From positions 1-56,862 of the forward strand of contig CAIUZK010000060.1 in the NCBI GenBank assembly GCA_903903635.1: 56,862 nt of DNA, read 5' to 3'. This document shows, piece after piece, positions 17,477 through 27,157 of the stretch (the stretch's first letter is position 1; every line of letters begins with the position of its first letter). The DNA is from an uncultured Bacteroidota bacterium. GTDB lineage: Bacteria > Bacteroidota > Bacteroidia > Chitinophagales > Chitinophagaceae. The notes under the pieces are model-generated. The model did not search any database. It worked only from the letters and a program-made list of their open reading frames with translations, and was not told where the DNA came from. The translations under genes were made by a program, and so were the position numbers.

Positions 17477-20400
17477 TTATTGTTCAACAACAATATGAAA
17501 CACCCTGGTATCGTTAGCTGAATGAAGGCTTAGTACATACATGCCATTGGCAATTTTATTGCCCAGAGAAATATACTCGTTAAGCTTACCATTCCTGGCC
17601 ATAGTAGTTCCCTTATAAATTACCTGACCAAGCATATCTGTTATTTCAAGAGTAACATCTTCGTTAATGTTTACGCCAATGTTACCGCTTATGGTAAACG
17701 CTCCCTTGTTCGGGTTAGGAAGAACAGATATATCAGATGATGTACCCGGAACAACCGGAACGGCTACGTCACTCACAATCATGGTCACGCTGCCACTACC
17801 CACTTGTCCGCCACACTGACCGGTACTGGTAACAACGCAGGTAACCACGTCTCCATTGGTAAGTGTACTGCTCACATAAGTGCTGTTGACTGCTCCAGAT
17901 ATCGGGCTGGCATTCACTTCCCACTGGTAGGCAGGCGAAGGTCCACCGCCACTAACTGTTGCGGTAAAAGTAACTGACTGACCCGGAGTAATCGTAGTAC
18001 CCGGTGAAGCAGATACTGCAACTGAAGGTATAAGTAGATTAACTACAGTCATGGTTACTGTGCCGGTCACTGTTGGCGGAACAGCACAAGTGGCGCTGCT
18101 GGTCATTGCTACGGTAACAATATCTCCGTTGGCAGGCGTATAACTATAAGACGAAGCGCCGCCGCCCACAGTTACGCCATTTACTTTCCATTGATATGCA
18201 GGTGTTATACCTGCATTGGTAACCGATGTCGTGAAGTTATCATTTACCCCGGCACATATAGTATCGCCAAGTGCAGAAGTCAGTGTTACTGATGGAGTAA
18301 CAGTCGGTGTGATGCCTATAACAACACTACCGGTCATGGTATTAGTACATGTTGTAAAGGTATTTGTAGCTACTACAGTATAAGTGCCTGGCGCTGTCCT
18401 TGGTCCGAAATCTATTGCGGCACCAGTACCTGCTACTGCAGCGCCTGATACAGCCACTCCAATGTACAACTGATAGCTGACACCAATAGTTGAGTTGCTT
18501 AATCCGACATGTGATCCGGTACTGCCTGAGCAATAATTACCGCCACCTGTTACAGTAAATGGTGTAGGTAGCGGGTTGGCATTTATCACTGCGGTGCCTG
18601 TCATGTTTGCAGAGCAACCGGTGGTGGTATTTGTGGCAATAATGGTATAGGTACCCGAACCTGTGATCAGGCCGAAATCAATACCGCTTCCGGTACCATG
18701 CAATGCTGTATCCACAGGTGTCAGGCCATTGTATAACTGATAATTGACACCGCTCTGCGAATTACCAAGCAATATATGCAACCCAGCACCTCCTGCACAG
18801 TAATTGCCACCGCCGCTTATTGTATATACATTTGGCAATGGATTGATGGTAACGGTACGTGTTACAAAACAAGTGCCACCTAATGAATAGGTAATTGCAG
18901 ACAACCCTGAGGCGACTCCGCTTACAAGGCCAGTAACTGGTCCTACCACAGCGATCGATGGCGTGCTGCTGCTCCATGTTCCTCCGGCCATTGAATCAGA
19001 CAATGCCGAGGTTAATCCCGCACATATTGAGGCGGTACCGGTGATGGCAGTTGGCGGAGGACCAACTGTTAATACTGTATCCACATAACATCCTGTTGGC
19101 AGTGTATAGGTTACAGATGTAGCGCCTGAAGTTATTCCTGTTACCTGTCCTGTGGTTGATCCGATGGTAGCAACGGCCGGAGTACCTACACTCCATATAC
19201 CACCTGAAGTTGAATCACTTAACATCGAAGTCAACCCGGTACAAACATGATAGTTACCAAGAATATTAGCAGGCAAAGGCTTAACAGTTAGTGTAGCGCT
19301 TACTGCACAGCCTGACGGAAGTGTATAAGTAATGACACCGGTGCCGGGAATGTGAGCAAGGACAACACCTTCACCTCCACCTACATTGGTCACCGTTATC
19401 ATCGCACTTGTATAAACACCTGTTATATCAGCGTCATGTACATGTATAGTGTCGCCCCATGCACACATATCCTTGACATTGGTAAGGGCTGGAACTGCTA
19501 TTACCGGGAAATTTATGGTAGCTGCACAGCCTGAAGATGGCACCATATAGCTGATAGTTGCCGTACCACCTGAAAGGCCGGTTACAACTCCTGATGGCGT
19601 AATAGGAGCAACTGTACTATTTGAACTGCTCCAGAAACCACCGGGCGTAGCATCACTCAATGCAGCCGACATGCCAAGACACACATGAGATGCACCTGCT
19701 ATAGCGGCAGGCAGTGAATGAATAGTAACAGGTGCAGTAACAGTACAACCTGCCCCCATTGAATAGATGATTGTGGCAGAGCCTGCAGAAACACCGGTAA
19801 CAATACCCGAAGCCGAACCTACTGTTGCAATTGAAGTATTACTACTTGTCCAGGTACCACCTGTTGTTGCATCTGTCCAGGTAGCTGATGAAAGCAGACA
19901 GACATCTGGTGTGCTGCTTATCGCTGCCGGCGGCAGATTTACTGAAACAGATTTGGTTGCTGAACAACCTCCCATGGTATAACTGATAGTAGCCGTACCA
20001 AATGAAACGCCTGTCATTACACCTGTTGTACTTATGGTCGCAACAAATGTATTATCACTGCTCCATACGCCACCAGGGGTAAAATCACTCAGCGTTGTGG
20101 TATGACCAACGCACACCGATGAACTACCTGTTATGGCTGATGGACCGGCAATCACAGTTATAGGTAAAGTATTATTACAACCTCCGGGCAAGGTGTATAT
20201 GATTGTAGCTGATCCCGGTGAGCCTCCGGTAACCATACCTGTGGCGCTGCCAATTGGGGCAACAGACGTATTGCTGCTGCTCCATGTGCCGCCGGGAGCT
20301 GAATTGCTATAAGTCACTAAAAGCATTGAACAAACCGTTGTCGGACCGGAAATAGCCGGAGGCGCTGCATTAACAGTAACCGGCTTGGTTGCCGAACAAC

Positions 20401-23400
20401 CGGATAATGTATAATATATCGTAGCTGTGCCTGCCGACGAACCGGATACAACTCCGGCAATACTCACAGGCGCCACCACGGCATTACTGCTACTCCATGT
20501 ACCACCTGTGGTGGCATCCGTTAGTGGTATAGTTGAACCAATACAAACCTGGGTTAACCCACCGATAGCCGCAGGAGTTGCATTAACTGTAACTATTGCA
20601 GAAGTAGTACAACCTGTACCACCCAACGAATAAGTTACAGTAGCCATACCCGGAGCCAGACCGGTAACAATACCGCTGGATGAACCAATAGTACCATAAG
20701 CTGTGGGAGCAATCGACCATGTTCCGCCGCCTACCAGATTATTTAATGTAGTTGTTGATCCTACACATACGTTCAGGGTACCTGTGATAGATGCTGGTCC
20801 TGAGTTAACTGTAACTATTACCGATGCTGTACATCCGGTTCCAAGACTATATGTTATAGTTGAAGTACCGGGAGTAATTCCAGCTACTACACCTGTTGTA
20901 AGCCCTACAGTTGCAACCGATGGAGTACTGCTGTTCCATGTGCCGCCACCCGGACAACTGAGTGTTGTTGTTGATCCTACACAAACTCCGGTAGCGCCGG
21001 TTATTGTACCAATTGTATTAATCGTGATTGCACGCGTAGTAGTACAGCCGGCAATCGAATAGGTAATTATTGCTGCTCCCGCAGTTATTCCATTTATTAT
21101 TCCGGAAGAAGAACCGATTGTGATCAATGAACTTGAAGTACTCCAGGTTCCGCCAGATACAGGATTCGTTTCTGTAATACTGGTTCCGGTACACACCGAT
21201 GATGGACCAGCTATAGTGCCAGGCGCAGGATTAACTGTAACATTCGTTATTGCAGAACATCCGGCAGCAGTATAAGAAATAACTGCAGTACCAATTGCAA
21301 GACCATTCACAACACCTGCAATACTTACCGGGGCTGTTGCAGGCACAGAGCTCGACCAGACACCCGATGGAGTAACATCCGACAAGGTAACAGAAGAACC
21401 CATACAAATGTTAGTAACTCCTGTTATTGCAGCCGGAGAAGCAATTACCGTTAATGTCTTTGTTTGGGTACAACCAGTACCAAGCGAATAGGTGATGATT
21501 GTTGTTAACCCTGTTGTTACACCGGTAACAATACCAGTTAGGGAGCCAATGGTTGCGGCAGTTGTATTGCTGCTCGTCCATAACCCACCCGAAACGGCAT
21601 CAGTAAGCGTAGTAGTTCCGCCTGCACAAACGGTAGATGATCCGCTGATCGCCGATGGGGCATTGCTCACCGTTACGCTCATTGTAGTCAGGCAGCCGGT
21701 TGGCAAGGTATAAGTAATATTAGTTGTACCCATTGTATTACCGGATACGATACCCGATGAGGAACCAATATTAGCTATCGCAGGTGCACTGCTGCCCCAT
21801 GTGCCGCTTCCAGGGTCTGTAAGCATCATTGTAGCTCCTGCACATACTGCCGAAGGACCACTGATAGCCAACGGCAAAGGATTTATGGTAACATTTGTAG
21901 TAATAATGCAGCCAGTTGCAATGGTATAAGTTATCGTTGCAACACCTGCTGACGATCCGGTTACCACACCAGTAGTTGAACCTACCGTAGCAATTAAACC
22001 AGGATAATTCCAGATACCCCCACCAGAAGGATCGGTAAGCGTAATTGAAGAACCCACACAAACCTGGGTTGGCCCGCTTATCGGGGCTGGCAATGGGTTT
22101 ACTGTTACAAGTTTAGAGCGCTGGCATCCTGTACCTATAGTATAAACTACAGTTGCTATGCCGGGAGCAATACCCAGAACCGTACCTGAAGTACCGATTG
22201 TAGCTACAGTCGTTGGTGTACAACTCCATACCCCACCGGAAGTAGCATCGGTTTCCAGAATATTTGATCCCTGGCAAACTGCCGATGGGCCTGAAATAAC
22301 TGCAGGAAGAGGGTTAACGCTTACAACCACAGTGCGTGCACAACCTGATACAATATACGAAATAGTCGAAATTCCTGATGTTACACCTGTCACCACACCT
22401 GTTGTACTGATAACTGTAGCAACCGGCAGATTAGTACTGCTCCATGCGCCGCCCGGTGTAACATCGCTTAACGAGGTGGTTGAGCCAATACAAACAGAAG
22501 CTGTACCGGAAATGGCTGCAGGTAATGCATTAACAGTAATGCTTTTGTTGGTGGAACAACCTGCGCCGATACTATAGGTGATTACAACTACAGTACTTGG
22601 AGCAACACCTGTTACAATTCCGGATGAGGTTCCTACTGTTGCAAATCCGGGAAGGCTGCTGGACCATGTACCACCTGTATTTATATCTGCTAATGTTATA
22701 GTAGATCCTACACAGACGGTCGATGGCCCTGTTATGGGCGCTGGTGTATTATCAACAGTTACGGTAGTCGAAGAGGAACAACCGGTAGCAATTAATTTAT
22801 ACGTAATAGTAGCTGTGCCCGGTGAAGAACCTCCGAAAATTCCTGTAGTAACTCCAACCGGTGCAACACCAATATTGTTTGAACTCCAGGTACCTCCGGG
22901 GGTAACATCGCTAAGTGTAGCGGTAAGCCCTACACATACATGCGTAGGGCCGGTAATGGCTGCAGGTAGCGGATTAACGGTAAATGACAGTGTCGATGAA
23001 CAGCCACTGTTGGTATTTGAAATTGTTGTATTGCCTGCTGTTACGCCTGTTACCACACCGGTCGAAGAACCTATCGTGGCAACTGCCGGGTTACTGCTGG
23101 ACCATGTACCACCTCCGGTACATGCTAATGTAATGGCGCTGCCTATACATACAGAATCACCATTGGTTATTGCACCGGGTGTAGGGTTTACTGTTACATC
23201 ATAAGAGGTAAAACAACCCAGGCTCGTGGTATATGATATACTTGAAGAACCTGCGCTAACTCCCGTCACAACTCCTGTTGCAGGGTCTACGGTTGCACTG
23301 GTAGACAATAATGATGTACCCCAGAATCCGCCGCCGCTTGGATCAGTTAATGTAATTGTTCCTCCAATACATACCGTTGTCGGTCCGGTGATGGGAGCCG

Positions 23401-26400
23401 GCAATGGCGATACAGTCAGCACTGTATAGGTAACATAACAACCGCCCGGCAGAGTATAACTGATAACCGGAGAACCAGCACCGACACCTATTGCTACTCC
23501 TGTAAATGAATCAATTGTTGCAATACCTGTTGTACCTGAGCTCCAGACCCCGGATGCTGAGGTATCGGATAATGCCGCTGCAGAACCTACACAAACAAAT
23601 GTGCTTCCGTTGATAGTACCTGGCATTGGATTAATTGAAATGTTCTTGATAGCAATACATCCTGATTGGGTATAGGTAATTGCAGCCATGCCATTTGATA
23701 CACCTGTCACAATACCTGTTGTAGCGCCTACAGTAGCCGTTGAACTTAATGTACTCCACGATCCGCCGGGGCTCGCATCAGTCAAAGTAATTGTCTGTCC
23801 ATGACAAACAGAAGATGGCCCTGAAATAGCCGCAGGCGCTGCATTTACAGTCACATTCCTGGTAACTGAACAACCTGCACCCGGAGAGTAGGTAATTACA
23901 GCCACACCCGAAGTGACACCGGTTACCAGACCTGTTGATACCCCAACAGTTGCGATTGATGTATTACTACTGCTCCATGTACCTGAACCAACCGGATCAG
24001 TATAAAGCGTTGTCAGACCAGGGCAAACCGTTGGTGTACCCAGAATAGAGGAAGGCGGTAGGGTAACTACCACTGTTACAAAGGTTGTATCATAACCTAC
24101 TCCGCAATCTGATACGATTACTTTAAAAGAATCAGGACCGGTATAACCAATTGTGGGAGCATAATATAAACCGGTTGGGGTTATTGTACCGCCGGTAGAT
24201 CCTGCAGTATATGCTGCAACAAGTGTTCCATGCACCGGTGTTGCAAATACTGTCCACGTTTCAGTCTGGCCGTTATCAACATCCGATACGGCAAGTAAGC
24301 TATTTAATGAGTCAACAGAATTTTCGCATACAGAAGTTGTCTGGTTGTGCCCCCCTGTAAAATGCGGAGCATGGTTATAACTTATTTTTCTTGCACGGCT
24401 ATTGCTGGCATCTGCGATAAATACATTTCCACCTCCGTCAACCGATACGCCCCAGGGATTATTCAATATTCCTGCTGTTGCTGCGCATCCATCTCCGCCA
24501 TAACCTGCCGTGCCATTTCCTCCTACAGTTGATATAACGCCTGTTGTGTTTATTCTCCTTACCCTGTTATTTGCACGGTCGCCAATAAACAGATTCCCTA
24601 TGGCATCAATAGAAATACCTGCAGGATAGTTTAGTTGCGCCGTAACAGCCGGGCTGCCGTCACCGCCGTAGCCAGGAGTTCCGGTACCACCCACAGTAGT
24701 AATGATGCCGGTTGTGCTTATTTTGCGTATGCGGTGATTGTTATAATCAGTTATGTATAAGTTGCCGGCTACATCTTTGGTAACACCAAACGGATGATCG
24801 AGCTGCGCGCTGGTGGCTGCTGCGCCATCACCACTAAAACCACCAACACCTGTACCGGCGATCGTGGAAATGATTCCTGAAGTATTAATTTTACGGATAC
24901 AATTGTTGTTATAATCAGCAATGTAAACATTGCCGCCGCCATCTGCATATACACCTGAAGGACTGTAAAGGCTTGCAGCTGTTGCATTGCCGCCATCACC
25001 CGAATATCCCGGAGTACCATTACCGGCGATAGTAGTAATAATACCTGATGAACTGATTTTTCTGATCCGGTGATTGCCTTGATCTGCCAGGTATAGGTTA
25101 CCCGATGCATCATAAGAAAGCCCTGGCGCACCGGCTATCATAGCCGATGTTGCCGCACCACCATCACCACTGAATCCCGCGGTACCGGTTCCGGCATAGG
25201 TTGAAATTACCCCCGATGAATTCACCTTTCGTATTCGTTGGTTGGGCGATCCGAAATCCCCGATATAAATATTTCCCGCTGCATCTGCCACTACACCTCT
25301 TGGTCCCGATAATTCAGCCGCAGTAGCCGGGCCGCCATCACCGGTAAAGCCTGGCGTACCATTACCCGCTATCGTGGAGATCATCTGCCCTGCATTTGCG
25401 AATACATTGAGCGTTGTTGTAGCAATACAGCCTGTTGGCAAAGTATAGGTAATTACCGCTGTTCCTGCCGATACGCCTGTAGCAACACCCGATGTTGCAT
25501 TTATTGCGGCAATGGCAGGATTACTGCTGCTCCAGGTCCCTCCCGTAGGTGTACTGCCCAGCCAACTAAAACCACCAACACTAAGCGAAGTAGAACCAGT
25601 TATTGAGGCAGGTGTTGGGTTCACAGTAACAAATACAGTAAGTGTATCAAAAGCATATCCGTCATTTACCGTGATCCTGAAGGTATCCGGACCGCTATAT
25701 CCAGCTACGGGTGTATAACTTAAACCATGAGGATATACAACAGCACCTGTTGAGATAGCCATCCAGGTTCCGGCGAAATATCCGTGTGAGCCGGGGTTCA
25801 GCAGATTCCAGAATAATGGCTGATACGAATCGGAATCCATTACACCAACAATTGAATTGATGGAATCCGGCGCCGAATTGGCACACACTACCAGATTCGC
25901 GGTAGGTCCTGCGGTAAAATAAGGAGGTCTGTTATAATTGGTCACTTTACGCACGCGAACATTATACCAGTCAGGGATAAATAAATTTCCTGGCAGATCT
26001 ACACATATACCATAGGGCCTGTTTAACTCAGCGGCTGTGGCGGGTCCGCCATCGCCACTAAATCCAACAGTACCTGTCCCTGCCACAGTGGATATTATAC
26101 CCGCTGCATTTACTTTTCTAACCCTGTCGTTATTCCAGTCTGCAATAATAATATTACCTGCCAGATCTACGGCAACGCCTATAGGTTCTCCTATCTGTGC
26201 AGCCGTAGCAGGGCCGCCATCACCCGTTGAACCTGTTGCTCCGTTGCCCGCTACTGTAGAGATGATACCCGATGAGTTGATCATCCGTATTCTTGAATTA
26301 CTGAAATCGGCAAAATACACATTGCCATAAGCATCTGCTGCGATACCATAAATATTTGAACCAATAGATGCGGCTGTGGCAGGTCCGCCATCACCCGAAA

Positions 26401-27043
26401 CACCAAACGACCCATTGCCTGCAATTGTTGTAATAATCCCGGCCGTGTCTATTTTTCTTATTCTGTAGTTATACCAGTTATAGATATAAAGATTGCCAAT
26501 CGGGTCGGAAGCAATGCTCCAGTAGTTATAAATAGAGGCCGCCGTTGCTGGTCCGCCATCACCACTATACCCTCCGGTCCCGTTTCCTGCTACGGTAGTA
26601 ATTATCCCCGAAGTATTTACTTTACGTATTCTCCAGTTTCCCCAATCCGAGATATATAAATTACCCGCTGCATCTGTTGCCACTCCGCCGGCATAGGAAA
26701 GCTGTGCTGCTGTTGCTGGCCCGCCATCGCCACTGAATCCGGAAGTCCCGGTTCCTGCACAGGTAGTAATTATCCCGGTATTGTCTATCTTTCTTATCCT
26801 GCTATACGATGAAGTCGTACCATAATAACTTCCTAAATAAACATTCCCAAAATAATCTGCCGCAAGCATCCAGGGGTTGGCTATCATGGCTGCCGTGGCC
26901 GGCCCACCATCTCCCGAAAAACCAGCAGTGCCGGTTCCGGCAATTGTGTTAATAATCTGAGCTTGTGATTGTGTTGAACATCCAAGCACAATAACAAATA
27001 GCAGGCATAAAAGCCGATAGGAGCAATTTAGGTTGTTTCTCAC
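17477..27043 (-). CDS. Giant T9SS cargo protein with NHL propellers and Ig-like repeats
   Basis: At 3188 residues this is the largest gene in the window. A signal peptide (about residues 1-29) is followed by NHL-type repeats (about 30-370) with the recurring IAGNGTxGxSGDGGPATAA core and GNxYIxDxxNxRIRKI. A Tandem-95-like domain with YTPVAGYSGPDTFRITVNDG and one Ig-like domain come next, then a second NHL block (about 550-890) and a second Tandem-95-like domain. About 24 Ig-like (Big_2-type) modules of roughly 72 residues follow, each with a VCxG start, GGTWSSSN and GxVTGVxxGxATITY. Two GGNYC modules, two or more Ig domains and a type A sorting tail (VLPNPNKGAF...) close it. Such a protein is exported by T9SS and probably anchored on the surface as an adhesin or scaffold; no catalytic domain is visible. 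It is a single gene. Confidence 0.9.
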   Translation of the reverse strand: MRNNLNCSYRLLCLLFVIVLGCSTQSQAQIINTIAGTGTAGFSGDGGPATAAMIANPWMLAADYFGNVYLGSYYGTTSSYSRIRKIDNTGIITTCAGTGTSGFSGDGGPATAAQLSYAGGVATDAAGNLYISDWGNWRIRKVNTSGIITTVAGNGTGGYSGDGGPATAASIYNYWSIASDPIGNLYIYNWYNYRIRKIDTAGIITTIAGNGSFGVSGDGGPATAASIGSNIYGIAADAYGNVYFADFSNSRIRMINSSGIISTVAGNGATGSTGDGGPATAAQIGEPIGVAVDLAGNIIIADWNNDRVRKVNAAGIISTVAGTGTVGFSGDGGPATAAELNRPYGICVDLPGNLFIPDWYNVRVRKVTNYNRPPYFTAGPTANLVVCANSAPDSINSIVGVMDSDSYQPLFWNLLNPGSHGYFAGTWMAISTGAVVYPHGLSYTPVAGYSGPDTFRITVNDGYAFDTLTVFVTVNPTPASITGSTSLSVGGFSWLGSTPTGGTWSSSNPAIAAINATSGVATGVSAGTAVITYTLPTGCIATTTLNVFANAGQMISTIAGNGTPGFTGDGGPATAAELSGPRGVVADAAGNIYIGDFGSPNQRIRKVNSSGVISTYAGTGTAGFSGDGGAATSAMIAGAPGLSYDASGNLYLADQGNHRIRKISSSGIITTIAGNGTPGYSGDGGNATAASLYSPSGVYADGGGNVYIADYNNNCIRKINTSGIISTIAGTGVGGFSGDGAAATSAQLDHPFGVTKDVAGNLYITDYNNHRIRKISTTGIITTVGGTGTPGYGGDGSPAVTAQLNYPAGISIDAIGNLFIGDRANNRVRRINTTGVISTVGGNGTAGYGGDGCAATAGILNNPWGVSVDGGGNVFIADASNSRARKISYNHAPHFTGGHNQTTSVCENSVDSLNSLLAVSDVDNGQTETWTVFATPVHGTLVAAYTAGSTGGTITPTGLYYAPTIGYTGPDSFKVIVSDCGVGYDTTFVTVVVTLPPSSILGTPTVCPGLTTLYTDPVGSGTWSSSNTSIATVGVSTGLVTGVTSGVAVITYSPGAGCSVTRNVTVNAAPAAISGPSSVCHGQTITLTDASPGGSWSTLSSTATVGATTGIVTGVSNGMAAITYTQSGCIAIKNISINPMPGTINGSTFVCVGSAAALSDTSASGVWSSGTTGIATIDSFTGVAIGVGAGSPVISYTLPGGCYVTYTVLTVSPLPAPITGPTTVCIGGTITLTDPSGGGFWGTSLLSTSATVDPATGVVTGVSAGSSSISYTTSLGCFTSYDVTVNPTPGAITNGDSVCIGSAITLACTGGGTWSSSNPAVATIGSSTGVVTGVTAGNTTISNTNSGCSSTLSFTVNPLPAAITGPTHVCVGLTATLSDVTPGGTWSSNNIGVAPVGVTTGIFGGSSPGTATITYKLIATGCSSSTTVTVDNTPAPITGPSTVCVGSTITLADINTGGTWSSSLPGFATVGTSSGIVTGVAPSTVVVITYSIGAGCSTNKSITVNALPAAISGTASVCIGSTTSLSDVTPGGAWSSTNLPVATVISTTGVVTGVTSGISTISYIVSGCARTVVVSVNPLPAVISGPSAVCQGSNILETDATSGGVWSCTPTTVATIGTSGTVLGIAPGIATVVYTIGTGCQRSKLVTVNPLPAPISGPTQVCVGSSITLTDPSGGGIWNYPGLIATVGSTTGVVTGSSAGVATITYTIATGCIITTNVTINPLPLAISGPSAVCAGATMMLTDPGSGTWGSSAPAIANIGSSSGIVSGNTMGTTNITYTLPTGCLTTMSVTVSNAPSAISGSSTVCAGGTTTLTDAVSGGLWTSSNTTAATIGSLTGIVTGVTTGLTTIITYSLGTGCTQTKTLTVIASPAAITGVTNICMGSSVTLSDVTPSGVWSSSVPATAPVSIAGVVNGLAIGTAVISYTAAGCSAITNVTVNPAPGTIAGPSSVCTGTSITETNPVSGGTWSTSSSLITIGSSSGIINGITAGAAIITYSIAGCTTTRAITINTIGTITGATGVCVGSTTTLSCPGGGTWNSSTPSVATVGLTTGVVAGITPGTSTITYSLGTGCTASVIVTVNSGPASITGTLNVCVGSTTTLNNLVGGGTWSIAPTAYGTIGSSSGIVTGLAPGMATVTYSLGGTGCTTSAIVTVNATPAAIGGLTQVCIGSTIPLTDATTGGTWSSSNAVVAPVSIAGVVSGSSAGTATIYYTLSGCSATKPVTVNAAPPAISGPTTVCSMLLVTYSNSAPGGTWSSSNTSVAPIGSATGMVTGGSPGSATIIYTLPGGCNNTLPITVIAGPSAITGSSSVCVGHTTTLSDFTPGGVWSSDNTFVATISTTGVMTGVSFGTATISYTMGGCSATKSVSVNLPPAAISSTPDVCLLSSATWTDATTGGTWTSSNTSIATVGSASGIVTGVSAGSATIIYSMGAGCTVTAPVTIHSLPAAIAGASHVCLGMSAALSDATPGGFWSSSNSTVAPITPSGVVTGLSGGTATISYMVPSSGCAATINFPVIAVPALTNVKDMCAWGDTIHVHDADITGVYTSAMITVTNVGGGEGVVLAHIPGTGVITYTLPSGCAVSATLTVKPLPANILGNYHVCTGLTSMLSDSTSGGIWSVGTPAVATIGSTTGQVTGITSGATSVTYTLPTGCYVDTVLTVGPPPTAITGTASICAGLTSALSDSMAGGTWSSSTPSIAVVGPVTGLVSGVASGLSAITYSLGGTCFVTRTVTINPLPNVYTISGGGNYCAGGAGLHILLGNSQSGVNYQLYNGLTPVDTALHGTGSGIDFGLITGSGTYTIIATNTTTGCSANMTGTAVINANPLPTPFTVTGGGNYCSGSTGSHVGLSNSTIGVSYQLYIGVAVSGAAVAGTGAAIDFGPRTAPGTYTVVATNTFTTCTNTMTGSVVIGITPTVTPSVTLTSALGDTICAGVNDNFTTSVTNAGITPAYQWKVNGVTVGGGASSYSYTPANGDIVTVAMTSSATCAVPPTVTGTVTMTVVNLLIPSVAVSASPGTTITPGQSVTFTATVSGGGPSPAYQWEVNASPISGAVNSTYVSSTLTNGDVVTCVVTSTGQCGGQVGSGSVTMIVSDVAVPVVPGTSSDISVLPNPNKGAFTISGNIGVNINEDVTLEITDMLGQVIYKGTTMARNGKLNEYISLGNKIANGMYVLSLHSANDTRVFHIVVEQ
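18841..24058 (-). repeat. Array of about 24 Ig-like repeat modules
   Basis: Within the giant gene, roughly 5.2 kb encodes about 24 degenerate copies of one module of about 72 residues. Landmarks repeated in most copies are an ITGPSxVCVGSTxTLSD opening, GGTWSSSN, ATVGSxTGxVTGVxxG, and ITYxxxxGC ending in VTVNPLPA. Two copies (module cores near 20950 and 23110) have a shortened start with CPGGGTW or CTGGGTW. One copy near 19450 has lost the consensus and reads CAWGDTIHVHD. Confidence 0.85.
24385..25390 (-). repeat. Second NHL repeat block
   Basis: A second set of about six NHL-type repeats of the same type as the first block, separated from it by a Tandem-95-like domain and one Ig-like domain. 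The two blocks with their trailing Tandem-95-like domains look like an internal duplication of an approximately 500-residue unit. Confidence 0.75.
25945..26955 (-). repeat. First NHL repeat block
   Basis: Six or so repeats of about 55 residues, each with xxIAGxGTxGFSGDGGPATAA followed by a GNxxIxDxxNxRxRK strand. NHL repeats fold as a beta propeller used for binding. The copies are more alike in DNA than the Ig modules. Confidence 0.75.
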
Positions 27044-27157
27044 TGTAATAATTTTTCACTAAGTTAATAATTTTTTTTTTCCATTTTGAAATTTTTTTTA
27101 TTTTATTGCAGTTTTTTCAGAACAAATGAATTTTATTTAAAATTAATAATTGCCCCC

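Noticed and set aside
22578-23204. 208-residue open frame on the plus strand opposite the Ig repeat array, with several similar ones at 20703-21062 and 22158-22577
   Set aside because: They arise from the repeated codon pattern of the giant gene on the other strand: periodic GTG/ACA-rich composition and no start signal. The minus-strand protein has a signal peptide, domains and a sorting tail.
18841-24058. Periodic DNA that might be mistaken for a CRISPR or satellite array
   Set aside because: The period of about 216 bases is that of protein modules in one open frame; repeats are degenerate and there are no unique spacers.
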